DNA of 64,000 bases, taken from positions 682,001-746,000 of the forward strand of contig NZ_KB898646.1 in assembly GCF_000377665.1 (NCBI RefSeq), in the 5' to 3' direction. The stretch is from Vreelandella zhanjiangensis DSM 21076. Its GTDB lineage: Bacteria > Pseudomonadota > Gammaproteobacteria > Pseudomonadales > Halomonadaceae. Made by a program: the position numbers and the translations under genes. The notes below the pieces were generated by a model that did no database searches, was not told the origin of the DNA, and saw nothing but the letters and a program-made list of their open reading frames with translations. Positions 49,467-59,086 of the stretch are shown here, in pieces (position 1 is the first letter of the stretch; every line of letters begins with the position of its first letter).

Positions 49467-49613
49467 TAGTGCATCGTTTCCTGGTCATTTTTCATCTTAT
49501 CGCATACTACCACGCTATAGCAGAGGGTACAGCGCCACCAGCGTTAACCCTTACTGTGCTACCCTATGCGCAAAATGCGCGCACATGGTGGCTAAAGAAG
49601 ATGGCGTTTTATT

Positions 49614-50516
49614 ATGTTTAATGCCCTGTATTTTCGGACATTTATTACCCTGGTAGAGACCGGTAGTTTTACCCGAACGGCACACCGCCTGGAAATGACG
49701 CAGCCGGGGGTCAGTCAACACGTTCGTAAATTGGAAACGTATCTCGATAAGACGCTGCTGGAACGCAAAGGACGCAGTTTCACGTTAACCGAGTCAGGGC
49801 GTCGCGCTTACGATTATGCCTTAAAGTTATTTGCCGAACATGAGCAGTTTCGCCACGGTTTAGATGATGACTCTCTGGATAGCGGCGACTGCCGGATTGC
49901 TTCGCCGGGCAGTGTCGGGCTCATGTTTTATCCGTATATTTTAGGGCAGCAGCAAATGCACCCTAATTTAACCGTCAACTATAGCTTTGCCTTTAATCAC
50001 GAGATTGTGAATGACCTGCTGGAAGGGCGCTACGATATTGGAATTGTCACCGAAGCGGTTAACAATCCTGAGCTTACCTGTACTCTCTGGCATAAAGAGC
50101 CTTTATGCCTGGTAGTGCCAGCGGATTTTGCTGGAAATACGCTGTCCGATCTCATGGGGATTGGTTTTCTGAACTATTACGACGGCATTAACCACGCTAA
50201 TGCGTTGCTGAGAGCTAACTATCCGGATGAGTTTCGATCAATGACGCATTTTCGCCATCAAGGATTCACCAATGAGGTGAGTATGGTGCTGGACGCTGTT
50301 GCACGAGGCCTGGGTTTCACGGTGGTATCACTATTGGTGCTTGAAACCTCACCCTGGCAACGTCAGGTAAAGGCGCTGACATTGCCCAATGCGGTTAATG
50401 AAGAGCTGTATCTGCTGCGTCGCCGTGACTCTGTGCTGCCTAAACGCTATGAAAAGCTGTTAGACGGCTTTTATAGGCAGCGTATTCAAGAAAGAACGCC
50501 TTTGATATCCGAATAA
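49614..50516 (+). CDS. LysR-family transcriptional regulator
   Basis: 300 residues. N-terminal winged helix (about 1-60, FRTFITLVETGSFTRTAHRL and MTQPGVSQHVRKLE) and a substrate-binding domain. It is alone between divergent ppnN (147 bases) and convergent gcvP; the target is not evident, though ppnN is the divergent neighbour LysR proteins often control. Confidence 0.9.
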   Translation: MFNALYFRTFITLVETGSFTRTAHRLEMTQPGVSQHVRKLETYLDKTLLERKGRSFTLTESGRRAYDYALKLFAEHEQFRHGLDDDSLDSGDCRIASPGSVGLMFYPYILGQQQMHPNLTVNYSFAFNHEIVNDLLEGRYDIGIVTEAVNNPELTCTLWHKEPLCLVVPADFAGNTLSDLMGIGFLNYYDGINHANALLRANYPDEFRSMTHFRHQGFTNEVSMVLDAVARGLGFTVVSLLVLETSPWQRQVKALTLPNAVNEELYLLRRRDSVLPKRYEKLLDGFYRQRIQERTPLISE

Positions 50517-50533
50517 AGCGATCAAAGGCGTTC
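50494..50533. terminator. Hairpin at the LysR/gcvP convergence
   Basis: GAACGCCTTTGAT and ATCAAAGGCGTTC form a 13-bp perfect stem with a 14-base loop; the left arm lies inside the last codons of the LysR gene. It probably terminates both converging transcripts. Confidence 0.6.
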
Positions 50534-50561
50534 ATTAGCTGCTTACTGGCTTGCCGTAATC

Positions 50562-53456
50562 TTAGCGGCGATATTCATCGATACTGGGGCAAGAGCAGAT
50601 AAGCTGGCGATCCCCAAATACATTGTCCACGCGGTTGACCGTTGGCCAGTACTTGGCTCCCATCACCGCCTCTGTCGGAAACGCACCCAGCTGGCGGTCG
50701 TAAGGCCGCTCCCACTGGCTGTCCATAATGTCTGCCTGGGTATGCGGAGCATTAACCAACGGGTTGTTCTCCAGCGTCCACTCGCCATTTTCGACACGTT
50801 TTATTTCTTCACGAATGGCAATCATGGCATCGCAGAACCGGTCGATTTCGTAAAGGGACTCGGATTCCGTGGGCTCGATCATCAAGGTGCCCGGCACCGG
50901 GAATGACATGGTAGGTGCGTGGAAGCCATAGTCCATCAAACGTTTGGCGATATCTTCCTCGCTAATGCCTGACGTAGCCTTAAGCGGGCGAATATCGATG
51001 ATGCATTCGTGGGCAACGTGTCCGTTGGCTCCACGGTAGAGAATGGGGTAGGACTCCTCCAGGCGCTTGGCGATGTAGTTGGCATTGAGGATGGCTAACT
51101 GCGTGGCTTCACGCAGGCCCCGCGCGCCCATCATCTTGATGTAGGCCCACGAGATAGGCAGGATTGACGCGCTGCCAAATGCCGCCCCTGAAACGGCGCC
51201 GCTATCAGCGTTAACCCCGTTAATAGGGGTAACCACGTGATTGGAAACATAAGGCGCCAAGTGGGCTTTAACGCCGATGGGCCCCATGCCCGGGCCGCCG
51301 CCGCCATGAGGAATGCAAAAGGTTTTATGCAGGTTAAGGTGCGATACGTCGCCTCCGAAATCGCCGGGGCGCGTCAACCCCACCTGGGCATTCATATTGG
51401 CACCATCTACATACACCTGAGCGCCGTGCTGGTGTACTACTTCACATACCTTACGCACGTGAGACTCAAAGACGCCGTGAGTAGAGGGGTAGGTGATCAT
51501 GATCGCCGAAAGCTGGTCGCTGTACTGCGCAGCTTTAGCGGTTAAGTCGTCAATATCAATATTGCCGTTTTGGTCGCACTCAACCACCACGACGTCCATG
51601 CCAACCATGGCCGCAGTTGCCGGGTTGGTGCCATGGGCAGAACTTGGGATCAAGCACACAGTCCGGTGTGCTTCACCCTGGGCATCCTGATAGCGACGAA
51701 TGGCCAGCAAACCCGCATATTCACCCTGAGCACCTGAGTTAGGCTGCATCGAGATATGATCGTAACCGGTGATTTCCACCAGGAACGCAGCAAGTTCATC
51801 AATCATCTGATGATAGCCTGCTACCTGGTCGCGAGGCGCGAACGGATGCAGGTGGGCAAACGCAGGCCAGGAAACCGGAATCATTTCACTGGTAGCGTTT
51901 AGCTTCATAGTGCAGGAGCCTAACGGAATCATTGCATGAGCAAGCGACAGGTCCTTATTCTCCAGCCGCTTCAGGTAGCGCAACATTTCCGTTTCGCTGC
52001 GGTAGCGATTAAACGTGGGGTGGCTCAGGAAATCGCTTTCACGCTGGCAAGCTTCTGGGATGCCTGTTGCGCCTTTGGCAATCGCCTGCTCGTCAAGAGC
52101 TGCCACGGAAAGCCCATGCTCGTTGCCCAGCAGCACGTCAAACAGCGTAGCGACATCTTGTGCAGTCGTTGTCTCATCCAGGCTGATGCCCACATCGCCA
52201 TTGGCGAAATAGTGTAGGTTGATATCGTGGGTCATGGCGCGGCCATGAATTTTACCCGCATCTACCTGCGCTAAGCGCAGCGTATCAAACCAGCTGTCAT
52301 GCGCTAAGGTGACACCCGCTTGGGTTAAACCTTCGGCTAATAACGTGGTTAAGCGGTGGACGCGTCCGGCGATTTTGCGTAGCCCTTCAGCGCCATGGTA
52401 GGTCGCGTAAAAACCTGCGATATTGGCTAAAAGCGCCTGGGCCGTGCAGATGTTTGAAGTGGCCTTTTCACGACGAATATGCTGTTCGCGAGTTTGCATG
52501 GCCATGCGCAGCGCCGTGTTGCCCCGGCTATCTTTTGAAACGCCGATAATCCGCCCGGGGATTGAACGTTTGAGCTTGTCAGAGGTAGCAAAGAAAGCAG
52601 CGTGTGGGCCACCAAAGCCCATGGGCACACCGAAACGCTGCGAGTTGCCAACCACAATGTCGGCACCTAAAGCGCCGGGCTCTTTGAGAAGCACCAGGCT
52701 GAGTAGGTCAGAGGCAACGCAGGTCATGATGTTACGTTCAGCGGCCGCTTTTAACAGGGGCGCTAGATCGCGCACATCACCGCTTGCCGATGGGTATTGG
52801 AGCAGCGCACCAAATACATCGTGGTCGGCCAGTGTATCTACCGGGCCTGACACCAGCTCAAACCCGAAAAATGTGGCGCGGGTTTTTACCACGTCCAAGG
52901 TTTGCGGGAAGATGTCGTCAGCAACGAAAAAGACGTTTGATTTGCTCTTTTTATTTGCCCGTTTGCATAGCGCCATCGCTTCGGCTGCCGCTGTGGCCTC
53001 ATCCAGCAAGGAGGCGTTAGCCAGCTCCATACCGGTCAAGTCCATAACGACCTGCTGGAAATTAAGCAGTCCTTCCAGGCGACCCTGAGAGATTTCCGGT
53101 TGATAAGGCGTGTAAGCGGTATACCAACCTGGGTTTTCCAGCACGTTACGCTGAATAACCGCCGGCATATAGGTGCCGTAATAGCCCTGGCCAATATAGC
53201 TCTTGGCTACACGGTTTTGACGGGCCAGCTGGCTTAGGTATTCCAGTGCTTCTGATTCACTGCTGGGGTCATCCAGATTGAGTTCGCGGCCAAGGCGTAT
53301 GTCGCTGGGCACGGTTTGCTCAATCAGGTCTTCCATGCGCTGCATATTGAGCACGTTCAACATGGTATCTACGTCGGCGGCGTTAGGGCCATTATGACGT
53401 TTGATAAAAGCATCGTGGTCGGCCAGTTCGGCCAAGCGGCGTGTTTCAAAAGGCAT
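50562..53456 (-). CDS. gcvP: Glycine dehydrogenase (decarboxylating), P protein
   Basis: 964 residues, usual length. PLP Lys is in [16 protein letters not shown], and the glycine-rich loop follows. P protein decarboxylates glycine and loads the methylamine on lipoyl GcvH. Start ATG 53456 ([11 protein letters not shown]) fits the family; the frame is open 20 codons further to a TTG in the gcvH-gcvP gap but those residues are not family sequence. Follows gcvH after a hairpin. Confidence 0.97.
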   Translation of the reverse strand: MPFETRRLAELADHDAFIKRHNGPNAADVDTMLNVLNMQRMEDLIEQTVPSDIRLGRELNLDDPSSESEALEYLSQLARQNRVAKSYIGQGYYGTYMPAVIQRNVLENPGWYTAYTPYQPEISQGRLEGLLNFQQVVMDLTGMELANASLLDEATAAAEAMALCKRANKKSKSNVFFVADDIFPQTLDVVKTRATFFGFELVSGPVDTLADHDVFGALLQYPSASGDVRDLAPLLKAAAERNIMTCVASDLLSLVLLKEPGALGADIVVGNSQRFGVPMGFGGPHAAFFATSDKLKRSIPGRIIGVSKDSRGNTALRMAMQTREQHIRREKATSNICTAQALLANIAGFYATYHGAEGLRKIAGRVHRLTTLLAEGLTQAGVTLAHDSWFDTLRLAQVDAGKIHGRAMTHDINLHYFANGDVGISLDETTTAQDVATLFDVLLGNEHGLSVAALDEQAIAKGATGIPEACQRESDFLSHPTFNRYRSETEMLRYLKRLENKDLSLAHAMIPLGSCTMKLNATSEMIPVSWPAFAHLHPFAPRDQVAGYHQMIDELAAFLVEITGYDHISMQPNSGAQGEYAGLLAIRRYQDAQGEAHRTVCLIPSSAHGTNPATAAMVGMDVVVVECDQNGNIDIDDLTAKAAQYSDQLSAIMITYPSTHGVFESHVRKVCEVVHQHGAQVYVDGANMNAQVGLTRPGDFGGDVSHLNLHKTFCIPHGGGGPGMGPIGVKAHLAPYVSNHVVTPINGVNADSGAVSGAAFGSASILPISWAYIKMMGARGLREATQLAILNANYIAKRLEESYPILYRGANGHVAHECIIDIRPLKATSGISEEDIAKRLMDYGFHAPTMSFPVPGTLMIEPTESESLYEIDRFCDAMIAIREEIKRVENGEWTLENNPLVNAPHTQADIMDSQWERPYDRQLGAFPTEAVMGAKYWPTVNRVDNVFGDRQLICSCPSIDEYRR

Positions 53457-53506
53457 GAGAAGATTCCGAGCGTGAAAGAGAAGCTTTGCAGGGGTGTTAA
53501 ATACAA

Positions 53507-53527
53507 AGCCTGCCAATTAGGCAGGCT
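53507..53527 (-). terminator. Hairpin between gcvH and gcvP
   Basis: AGCCTGCC and GGCAGGCT form an 8-bp perfect stem with a five-base loop, followed on the minus strand by TTTGTATTT. Inside an operon this looks like a partial terminator that lets more gcvH than gcvP be made. Confidence 0.55.
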
Positions 53528-53539
53528 CAGCAAACATAA

Positions 53540-53929
53540 TTAATCGTCAGCGCTTATAGTGGCTTGATAGGCATCTGCATCAAGCAAACCATCCAGGTTT
53601 TGGTCGGTCAGGCGGACTTTCATCATCCAGCCGCCTTCATAGGGCGCATCATTAACCGTTTCAGGTGAGTCTTCGAGCGCTTCGTTGACCTCAATGACTT
53701 CACCGTTAACCGGCGAGTAGAGATCCGAGGCCGCTTTAACCGATTCGATAACGCCGAATTCTTTACCCTGGCTAAGGGTTTGGCCTACTTCGGGCAGTTC
53801 AACAAATACCACATCGCCAAGTGCCTCTTGGGCATGGTCAGTAATACCAATACTGACCGTACCATCTTGATGATCGAGTACCCATTCATGACTTTTGGCG
53901 TAACGGAGATTAGCAGGAAGGTTGCTCAT
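53540..53929 (-). CDS. gcvH: Glycine cleavage system H protein
   Basis: 129 residues. The lipoyl Lys is in [19 protein letters not shown]. The mobile lipoyl arm carries the aminomethyl group between P, T and L proteins. Start ATG 53929 ([16 protein letters not shown]) has AAAGGGA before it; the open frame upstream to 54,097 is not H-protein sequence. Confidence 0.97.
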   Translation of the reverse strand: MSNLPANLRYAKSHEWVLDHQDGTVSIGITDHAQEALGDVVFVELPEVGQTLSQGKEFGVIESVKAASDLYSPVNGEVIEVNEALEDSPETVNDAPYEGGWMMKVRLTDQNLDGLLDADAYQATISADD

Positions 53930-54418
53930 GATGATTCCCTTTATGAAACAATTGTCTGGACTGGTGAATACTAGCGCTTGTCGGTCGTCTTGGCGACTGT
54001 GAGCCTTCCAGGCAATAAGCGAATTTTTAAGCATGTTAACGTGTTTCTCATCGGAAACAAATTTCTTAAATGCGCCATTGAGGCTAGGAGAGCGCATTTT
54101 TTAGCTGCTCATCTGGCTAATAGGCGATGAGGTCTCTTACGCATCTGTCATGTATAAGCAGCATAGGCATGGAAGACCCCTTATAAAATGGTGTAAAACA
54201 GTCAGGTTAGGCAGCTAAGGGCTTTGGCTGTTTCGCCCGTGGCTGCGGCAACCCTCAATAGATCTTAAGTATGTGAAGCATCGCTTTCATGCGTTATACC
54301 CATGAAAGGGGTTATTCGTGACAGCGCTAGATTTGCTAGACAAAATAAAAGCGAATGTCGATGATTCGACCGCCAAACACTTATAAAACAAGCGAATTAA
54401 CAGGGTAAGGAGAAACAT
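53930..54418. other. Divergent regulatory region gcvH / symporter
   Basis: 489 bases with no gene between gcvH (leftward) and the Na+/alanine-glycine symporter (rightward). It holds a stem CTTTCATG/CATGAAAG at 54284-54308 and several AT-rich tracts that suit promoters. No sequence resembling the glycine riboswitch core (GGAGAG plus GNNCCGAAGGNGCAA-type elements) was found on either strand. Confidence 0.5.
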
Positions 54419-55825
54419 GTGGAAACTTTGAATAGCCTTTTCGGGGCGATCAATGGGGTGGTTTGGGGCCCATTGATGTTGATCTTACTGTTAGGTGTGG
54501 GTATCTATCTGCAAATTGGTCTAAAGTTCTTGCCCATTCGAAAGCTGGGTATGGGCTTCAGTCTGCTTTGGAAGGGGCGTGATGCTAAATCGACCCAGAA
54601 AGGCGTGCCTGATAAAGCCGGTCAAGACGGTGAGATTTCGCCTTTTAACGCATTAATGACGGCGCTATCAGCTACGATTGGCACAGGTAACATCGCGGGT
54701 GTAGCCACTGCTATCGCCCTAGGTGGCCCTGGCGCCGTATTTTGGATGTGGATTACCGCGCTTGTCGGCATGGCAACCAAGTTTGCTGAAGCGGTACTGG
54801 CCGTACGTTACCGGGAAACCGATAGTACCGGCTATCACGTGGGCGGCCCCATGTTCTATATCAAAAATGGCCTGGGAAAAAAATGGCTGTGGCTCGGCGG
54901 TCTGTTCGCGTTTTTCGGGGCGGTAGCCGCTTTCGGGATTGGCAATACCGTGCAGTCCAACTCGGTGGCGGATGCCATGGATGCCACGTTTGGTATTCCA
55001 CACTGGCTGACCGGTGTGGTTATCATGGTGCTAGCCGGGGCCGTTATTCTTGGCGGGATCAAGCGTATTGCTAAGGTAGCCGGTAAGCTGGTGCCCATCA
55101 TGGGCATTGCATATGTGATTGCCGGGATACTGGTACTGATCGTCAATGCGAGCCAAATCGGTGAAGCGTTCAGCCTGATTTTCTATTATGCCTTTAACCC
55201 GATCGCGGCAGCCGGCGGTTTTGCAGGCGCTGCGGTGATGGCCGCTATTCGATTTGGTGTCGCGCGGGGAATTTTCTCCAATGAGGCAGGCTTAGGTAGC
55301 GCGCCCATTGCCCATGCGGCCGCCAATACTAAAAACCCTGTGCGCCAGGGTCTTATTGCAATGCTTGGAACGTTCATTGATACCATTATCGTGTGTACGA
55401 TTACCGCGCTGGTTATCTTGACCTCAACGGTATGGCAAACGGGCGAAGAAGGGGCCTCGCTGACCGCGCTCTCGTTTGACCAGGCGCTTCCCGGCTTTGG
55501 TAACCAGATTGTGGCCATTGCCTTGGCTATCTTCGCATTCACGACGATTCTAGGCTGGTCGTTTTATGGCGAGAAGTGTTTCCAATTCTTGTTTGGAACA
55601 CGCTCGATCATGCTGTATCGCGTCCTGTTTGTACTGGCCATTCCGCTGGGTGCCATCGCGCAGTTGGGCTTTATATGGTTAATGGCGGATACCTTCAACG
55701 CCATGATGGCGATTCCCAACTTGATTGCGTTGGCGCTGCTGTCGCCCGTGGTATTCAAGCTGACTAAAGACTACTTTGCCGGTAAAGAGATTTTAGCAGG
55801 CGAAGAACTGGATCATGACAAATAA
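54419..55825 (+). CDS. Sodium:alanine/glycine symporter (AGCS family)
   Basis: 468 residues, about eleven membrane helices, with the AGCS signature ALSATIGTGNIAGVATAI and ARGIFSNEAGLGSAPIAHAA. Imports alanine or glycine with Na+. Start is GTG 54419, with AAGGAG 6 bases upstream; an out-of-frame ATG two bases earlier opens a four-codon frame (MWKL, stop). The next gene is gcvT and the divergent gene gcvH, so glycine is the likely substrate. Confidence 0.9.
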   Translation: METLNSLFGAINGVVWGPLMLILLLGVGIYLQIGLKFLPIRKLGMGFSLLWKGRDAKSTQKGVPDKAGQDGEISPFNALMTALSATIGTGNIAGVATAIALGGPGAVFWMWITALVGMATKFAEAVLAVRYRETDSTGYHVGGPMFYIKNGLGKKWLWLGGLFAFFGAVAAFGIGNTVQSNSVADAMDATFGIPHWLTGVVIMVLAGAVILGGIKRIAKVAGKLVPIMGIAYVIAGILVLIVNASQIGEAFSLIFYYAFNPIAAAGGFAGAAVMAAIRFGVARGIFSNEAGLGSAPIAHAAANTKNPVRQGLIAMLGTFIDTIIVCTITALVILTSTVWQTGEEGASLTALSFDQALPGFGNQIVAIALAIFAFTTILGWSFYGEKCFQFLFGTRSIMLYRVLFVLAIPLGAIAQLGFIWLMADTFNAMMAIPNLIALALLSPVVFKLTKDYFAGKEILAGEELDHDK

Positions 55826-55923
55826 GCCGCGTCTGATATTTGCTCGGCTAGTGCTTACGCAGTAACTGAATCGGGAAGCTATAGCCATGGCTTCCCGTTT
55901 CTCGCTTTAACCAAGGAAATTTC

Positions 55924-57036
55924 ATGACTGATCAAAAGCATACGCCACTTCATGCATTGCACCTTAAATTAGGCGCCAAGATGGTGCCTTTTGCCGGGTA
56001 TGCCATGCCTGTGCAGTACCCGCTGGGTGTTAAAAAAGAGCACGAGCATACGCGCCAGCAGTGTGGATTGTTTGACGTATCGCATATGGGCCAGATTTTG
56101 GTGTCAGGACCTGATGTGGCAAGCGCTCTCGAAACGCTTATTCCGGCAGACCTGGTAGGCCTACAAGAAGGCCAGCAGCGCTACGGATTATTTACCAGCA
56201 CGGACGGCGGGATTATTGATGATTTGATGGCAGTTAACGCTGGTGATCATTTTTATCTGGTAGTTAACGCCGCGTGTAAAGACCAGGATTTAGCACATTT
56301 ACGTACAAATCTGGGCACCACTCACAAGATTGAGCCGTTAGACCGTGGATTACTGGCGTTGCAAGGACCGCAGGCACACGTCGTTATGCAACGACTCTGC
56401 CCAGAAGCGTGCGAGCTGGTGTTTATGCAGCATCAGCGCTTTACCATTGACGGGCACGAGGTTTGGGTGAGCCGCAGTGGCTATACCGGCGAAGACGGGT
56501 TTGAGATTTCCATCGCAGCAGATGCTTGTGAAGCATTTGCCGAGCGGTTGCTGGCTGAGCCGGAAGTTGAGGCCATTGGCCTGGGCGCCCGCGATTCGTT
56601 GCGTCTGGAAGCCGGGCTGTGTCTTTACGGGCATGATATGGATACTACAACGACGCCTGTGGAAGCCGGGTTGATATGGGCCATTGGCAAGCCTCGTCGT
56701 CATGGCGGTGAGCGCCCAGCGGGGTTCCCAGGGGCTGACCTGATTCTTCATCAAGTCGATGCTAAAGATCACTCACGTAAGCGCGTTGGGCTACAGGCCG
56801 AAGGCCGGGCACCTATTCGTGAAGGCGCAATACTGCTGGATGCAGCAGGTAATGAAATTGGTGTGGTCACGTCGGGTACATTTGGCCCAAGCGTTGGGAT
56901 GCCGGTAGCCATGGGCTATGTCAGCCGCGAGTGGGAAAGCCCGGGAAGTAACGTATTTGCGGAAGTTCGTGATAAACAGCTGCCTGTAACCGTGACGCTC
57001 ATGCCATTTATCAAGCCCGGCTACTTTCGCGGTTAA
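55924..57036 (+). CDS. gcvT: Glycine cleavage system T protein (aminomethyltransferase)
   Basis: 370 residues, usual length. PFAGYAMPVQYPLGVKKEHEH and GLFDVSHMGQI at the N-terminus bind folate; GLGARDSLRLEAGLCLYGHD and ALMAVNAG-type segments are family-like, and the C-terminal barrel follows. Makes methylene-tetrahydrofolate and ammonia from the H-bound group. 98 bases after the symporter, with AAGGAA before the ATG; probably one transcript. Confidence 0.96.
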   Translation: MTDQKHTPLHALHLKLGAKMVPFAGYAMPVQYPLGVKKEHEHTRQQCGLFDVSHMGQILVSGPDVASALETLIPADLVGLQEGQQRYGLFTSTDGGIIDDLMAVNAGDHFYLVVNAACKDQDLAHLRTNLGTTHKIEPLDRGLLALQGPQAHVVMQRLCPEACELVFMQHQRFTIDGHEVWVSRSGYTGEDGFEISIAADACEAFAERLLAEPEVEAIGLGARDSLRLEAGLCLYGHDMDTTTTPVEAGLIWAIGKPRRHGGERPAGFPGADLILHQVDAKDHSRKRVGLQAEGRAPIREGAILLDAAGNEIGVVTSGTFGPSVGMPVAMGYVSREWESPGSNVFAEVRDKQLPVTVTLMPFIKPGYFRG

Positions 57037-57041
57037 GCCAG

Positions 57042-57098
57042 TCTATCGCGGTTCCGTCAATCTATCACGGTTACGCCAATCTATCACGGTTACGCCAA
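57042..57098. repeat. 19-bp tandem repeat after gcvT
   Basis: Three units of 19 bases: TCTATCGCGGTTCCGTCAA (57042), then two copies of TCTATCACGGTTACGCCAA (57061, 57080), and a partial fourth (TCTATCG). The last gcvT codons and stop (TTTCGCGGTTAAGCCA) resemble the unit, so the array seems to have grown from the gene's end. Confidence 0.85.
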
Positions 57099-57150
57099 TC
57101 TATCGTAGCTAACTAAGCCTTACATGGTTAAAAGCGCAAAAGTTTAAGCC

Positions 57151-57182
57151 AAAAAAAGCCCCGGAATATTTCTGGGGCTTTT
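57151..57182. terminator. Bidirectional terminator between gcvT and the LytM gene
   Basis: AAAAGCCCC pairs with GGGGCTTTT (9 bp, 11-base loop) with A-run before and T-run after, so it can stop transcripts from both sides. Confidence 0.85.
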
Positions 57183-57207
57183 CAAGGTTTGCTTGAGTCT
57201 CAAACGC

Positions 57208-58164
57208 CTAACGCAGTACCTGGCGTGGGTCGATAGGCTTACCACCCTGGCGTAGGTCAAACAGCAGATCGTAGCGCTGGCTGTCGTTGCTCTTACCTAT
57301 TTCGCAAAGCTCATCACCCGCTTTAACCTGCTGGCCTACGGAGACCAGCGTGCGCGAGCAAAGCGCATACACTGTCTGTAGGTTATCCGCATGATGCACG
57401 ATAACGACTTCACCTAGCTGGCGCATGCCATCGGCAAAGCGTACCTCGCCGGGAGCGACCGACTTTGCACGAGCGCCTGCCTGGGTGGCGAGTAACATTG
57501 GTTGCAATGTTCCTCGGCTATCCGTGCCAAAGCGTCGAACCACGCGATAGTCTTCAAGCGGCCAGGGCCAGCGGCGCGCGGAGGCAGGCAATGAAGTAGC
57601 CGCCGGTGGGGGCGTTGGGCTTGAGCTTGAAGAAGCTGAGCTGCTGGCTGGTGTACTACGTGGTGCACTGCCGCTAAGCGGTACGCTTACGATTTGGCCC
57701 ACTCTCAAGGCGGTAGGCGACGTGCCTGCATTGGCACTCTGGATGCGTCCACTAGTCGTGCCAAAGTGGCGGGCGATGCTTGAGTAGGTATCACCGGCGC
57801 GAATCTGATAGCGATAAGGGCCGCCTGAGGGAGCACGTTCTTGTTGCGTAGGTATCAGCAAACGCTGCCCAACGGCCAAGCGCCGGGTATTTACCCCCGG
57901 ATTGAAGCGCTCAAGGCGTTCAAGAGGCACATTGGCGCGGTTAGCCAGTTTTCCAAGGGTATCCCCACGCTGGACTTCCACCCAGTTACCATTGAGTTGG
58001 CTGGTGCTATCAGTCGGTATGGCGGTGCGCTGGCTTGAGGAGGGGGAGCCCGCACACCCTGTCAGCAGACTAATCAGTAAACAGGTGCAAAGCCAGCCAG
58101 CTAGGCGTGATCGGTTTGGCTGTCCAACAGGGCATCTTTTTCCATCCAAAGTGAATTGATCCAT
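57208..58164 (-). CDS. LysM-LytM lipoprotein, NlpD/EnvC-type, degenerate peptidase
   Basis: About 318 residues from ATG 58164. Lipobox LTGC with Cys37 follows a short hydrophobic signal. Two LysM domains (about 61-105 and 117-162) bind peptidoglycan; a Ser/Pro-rich linker and an M23 (LytM) domain (about 220-318) follow. The zinc ligands are missing: the usual HxH is YDLLFDL and YAHLS reads YALCS. So it is probably an amidase activator, as NlpD and EnvC are, not an enzyme. Start uncertain; the gene overlaps the acyltransferase by 64 bases at its 5' end. Confidence 0.75.
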   Translation of the reverse strand: MDQFTLDGKRCPVGQPNRSRLAGWLCTCLLISLLTGCAGSPSSSQRTAIPTDSTSQLNGNWVEVQRGDTLGKLANRANVPLERLERFNPGVNTRRLAVGQRLLIPTQQERAPSGGPYRYQIRAGDTYSSIARHFGTTSGRIQSANAGTSPTALRVGQIVSVPLSGSAPRSTPASSSASSSSSPTPPPAATSLPASARRWPWPLEDYRVVRRFGTDSRGTLQPMLLATQAGARAKSVAPGEVRFADGMRQLGEVVIVHHADNLQTVYALCSRTLVSVGQQVKAGDELCEIGKSNDSQRYDLLFDLRQGGKPIDPRQVLR

Positions 58165-58982
58165 GCGTGGAAGCGTTCCTTGTGCTGCTTTTCTTCGTGG
58201 TAATTGGATTCGTGCATCCATTGGGGAATGGCTAATGGGCGTGCGTTTAGCGTGATGGGCGCTTCCTGGCCACATAAAAATCCCCAAAAGGTCGGCGACG
58301 GGTTAGCGTAACTGATCGTTACGTCAAGGATACCATTCAATCGATCGCCAAGCAGGCTAAGCACCTGTGCAACCCCGCCCGCTTTAGGGCGTAATAAGTG
58401 CTGATAGGGGCTTTGCTGCACATCGCGCTTAACCGCTGTAAATCGGGTGCCCTCAATAAAATTAATAATGGTAATGGGAGCATGGCGCGCTTGCCGACAC
58501 ATTTGCTCTGTAGAGTGCCGATCGATGGTGACCAGCTTAGGCTGTTTGGTAATCTGTTCCCGGCTGTAGCGGCGCATAAAGGGGAATTCAAGCGCCCAAA
58601 AGGCAAGCCCCACGATGGGGATCCAGATTAACTGCCGCTTGAGGAAAAAACGCGGCATCGGAATACGCCGATGCAACGCCATCATCAAGATAAAGATATC
58701 GGTCCAGCTGCGATGATTGGAGATAACCAGCCACCACTGCTGAGGAGACAAATTATCGGGGACCGAAAAATTTACCTGGGGCTTCAGCCAGTGCTTCATC
58801 CACCACAAGTTAACCCCTATCCAGTTGAGCGCTACCGCGCACAGGCCTTTCAGTATCCAGTTCCTATAGCGTCTAACGGGAATAATAACCTTTAAAAAGG
58901 TCAGTAAAATAAGCGGTACGCCCCAGAAAAGGGTGTTAAGCGTGAGCAGCAAAATGCTGACGAGACCCTTGAAAATTGCCAT
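58101..58982 (-). CDS. YihG-type lysophospholipid acyltransferase
   Basis: 293 residues. Two N-terminal membrane segments, the catalytic HX4D in NHRSWTDIF, FIEGTRF as the third block, and RYSREQI. Matches E. coli YihG along its length (FLKRQLIWIPIVGLAFWALE, INSLWMEKD). Acylates lysophosphatidic acid, changing phospholipid tails. Runs into the LytM gene with an overlap, so both may be one transcript. Confidence 0.9.
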   Translation of the reverse strand: MAIFKGLVSILLLTLNTLFWGVPLILLTFLKVIIPVRRYRNWILKGLCAVALNWIGVNLWWMKHWLKPQVNFSVPDNLSPQQWWLVISNHRSWTDIFILMMALHRRIPMPRFFLKRQLIWIPIVGLAFWALEFPFMRRYSREQITKQPKLVTIDRHSTEQMCRQARHAPITIINFIEGTRFTAVKRDVQQSPYQHLLRPKAGGVAQVLSLLGDRLNGILDVTISYANPSPTFWGFLCGQEAPITLNARPLAIPQWMHESNYHEEKQHKERFHAWINSLWMEKDALLDSQTDHA

Positions 58983-59086
58983 ACCTGTCCTTCACCCAAA
59001 CTAATAAATGGCTTTAATGCTAATGGATCAAACTCATACTGCCCAGCACAACCTGTTCTTTCCCGTACTTAAAACGCCTTTCTGTC

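Noticed and set aside
52423..53088. 221-codon plus-strand open frame
   Set aside because: Antisense to gcvP, which is full length and well matched; low-complexity Ser/Arg/Lys content.
53930..54418. Glycine riboswitch between gcvH and the symporter
   Set aside because: Expected from gene content, but neither strand shows the conserved aptamer cores.
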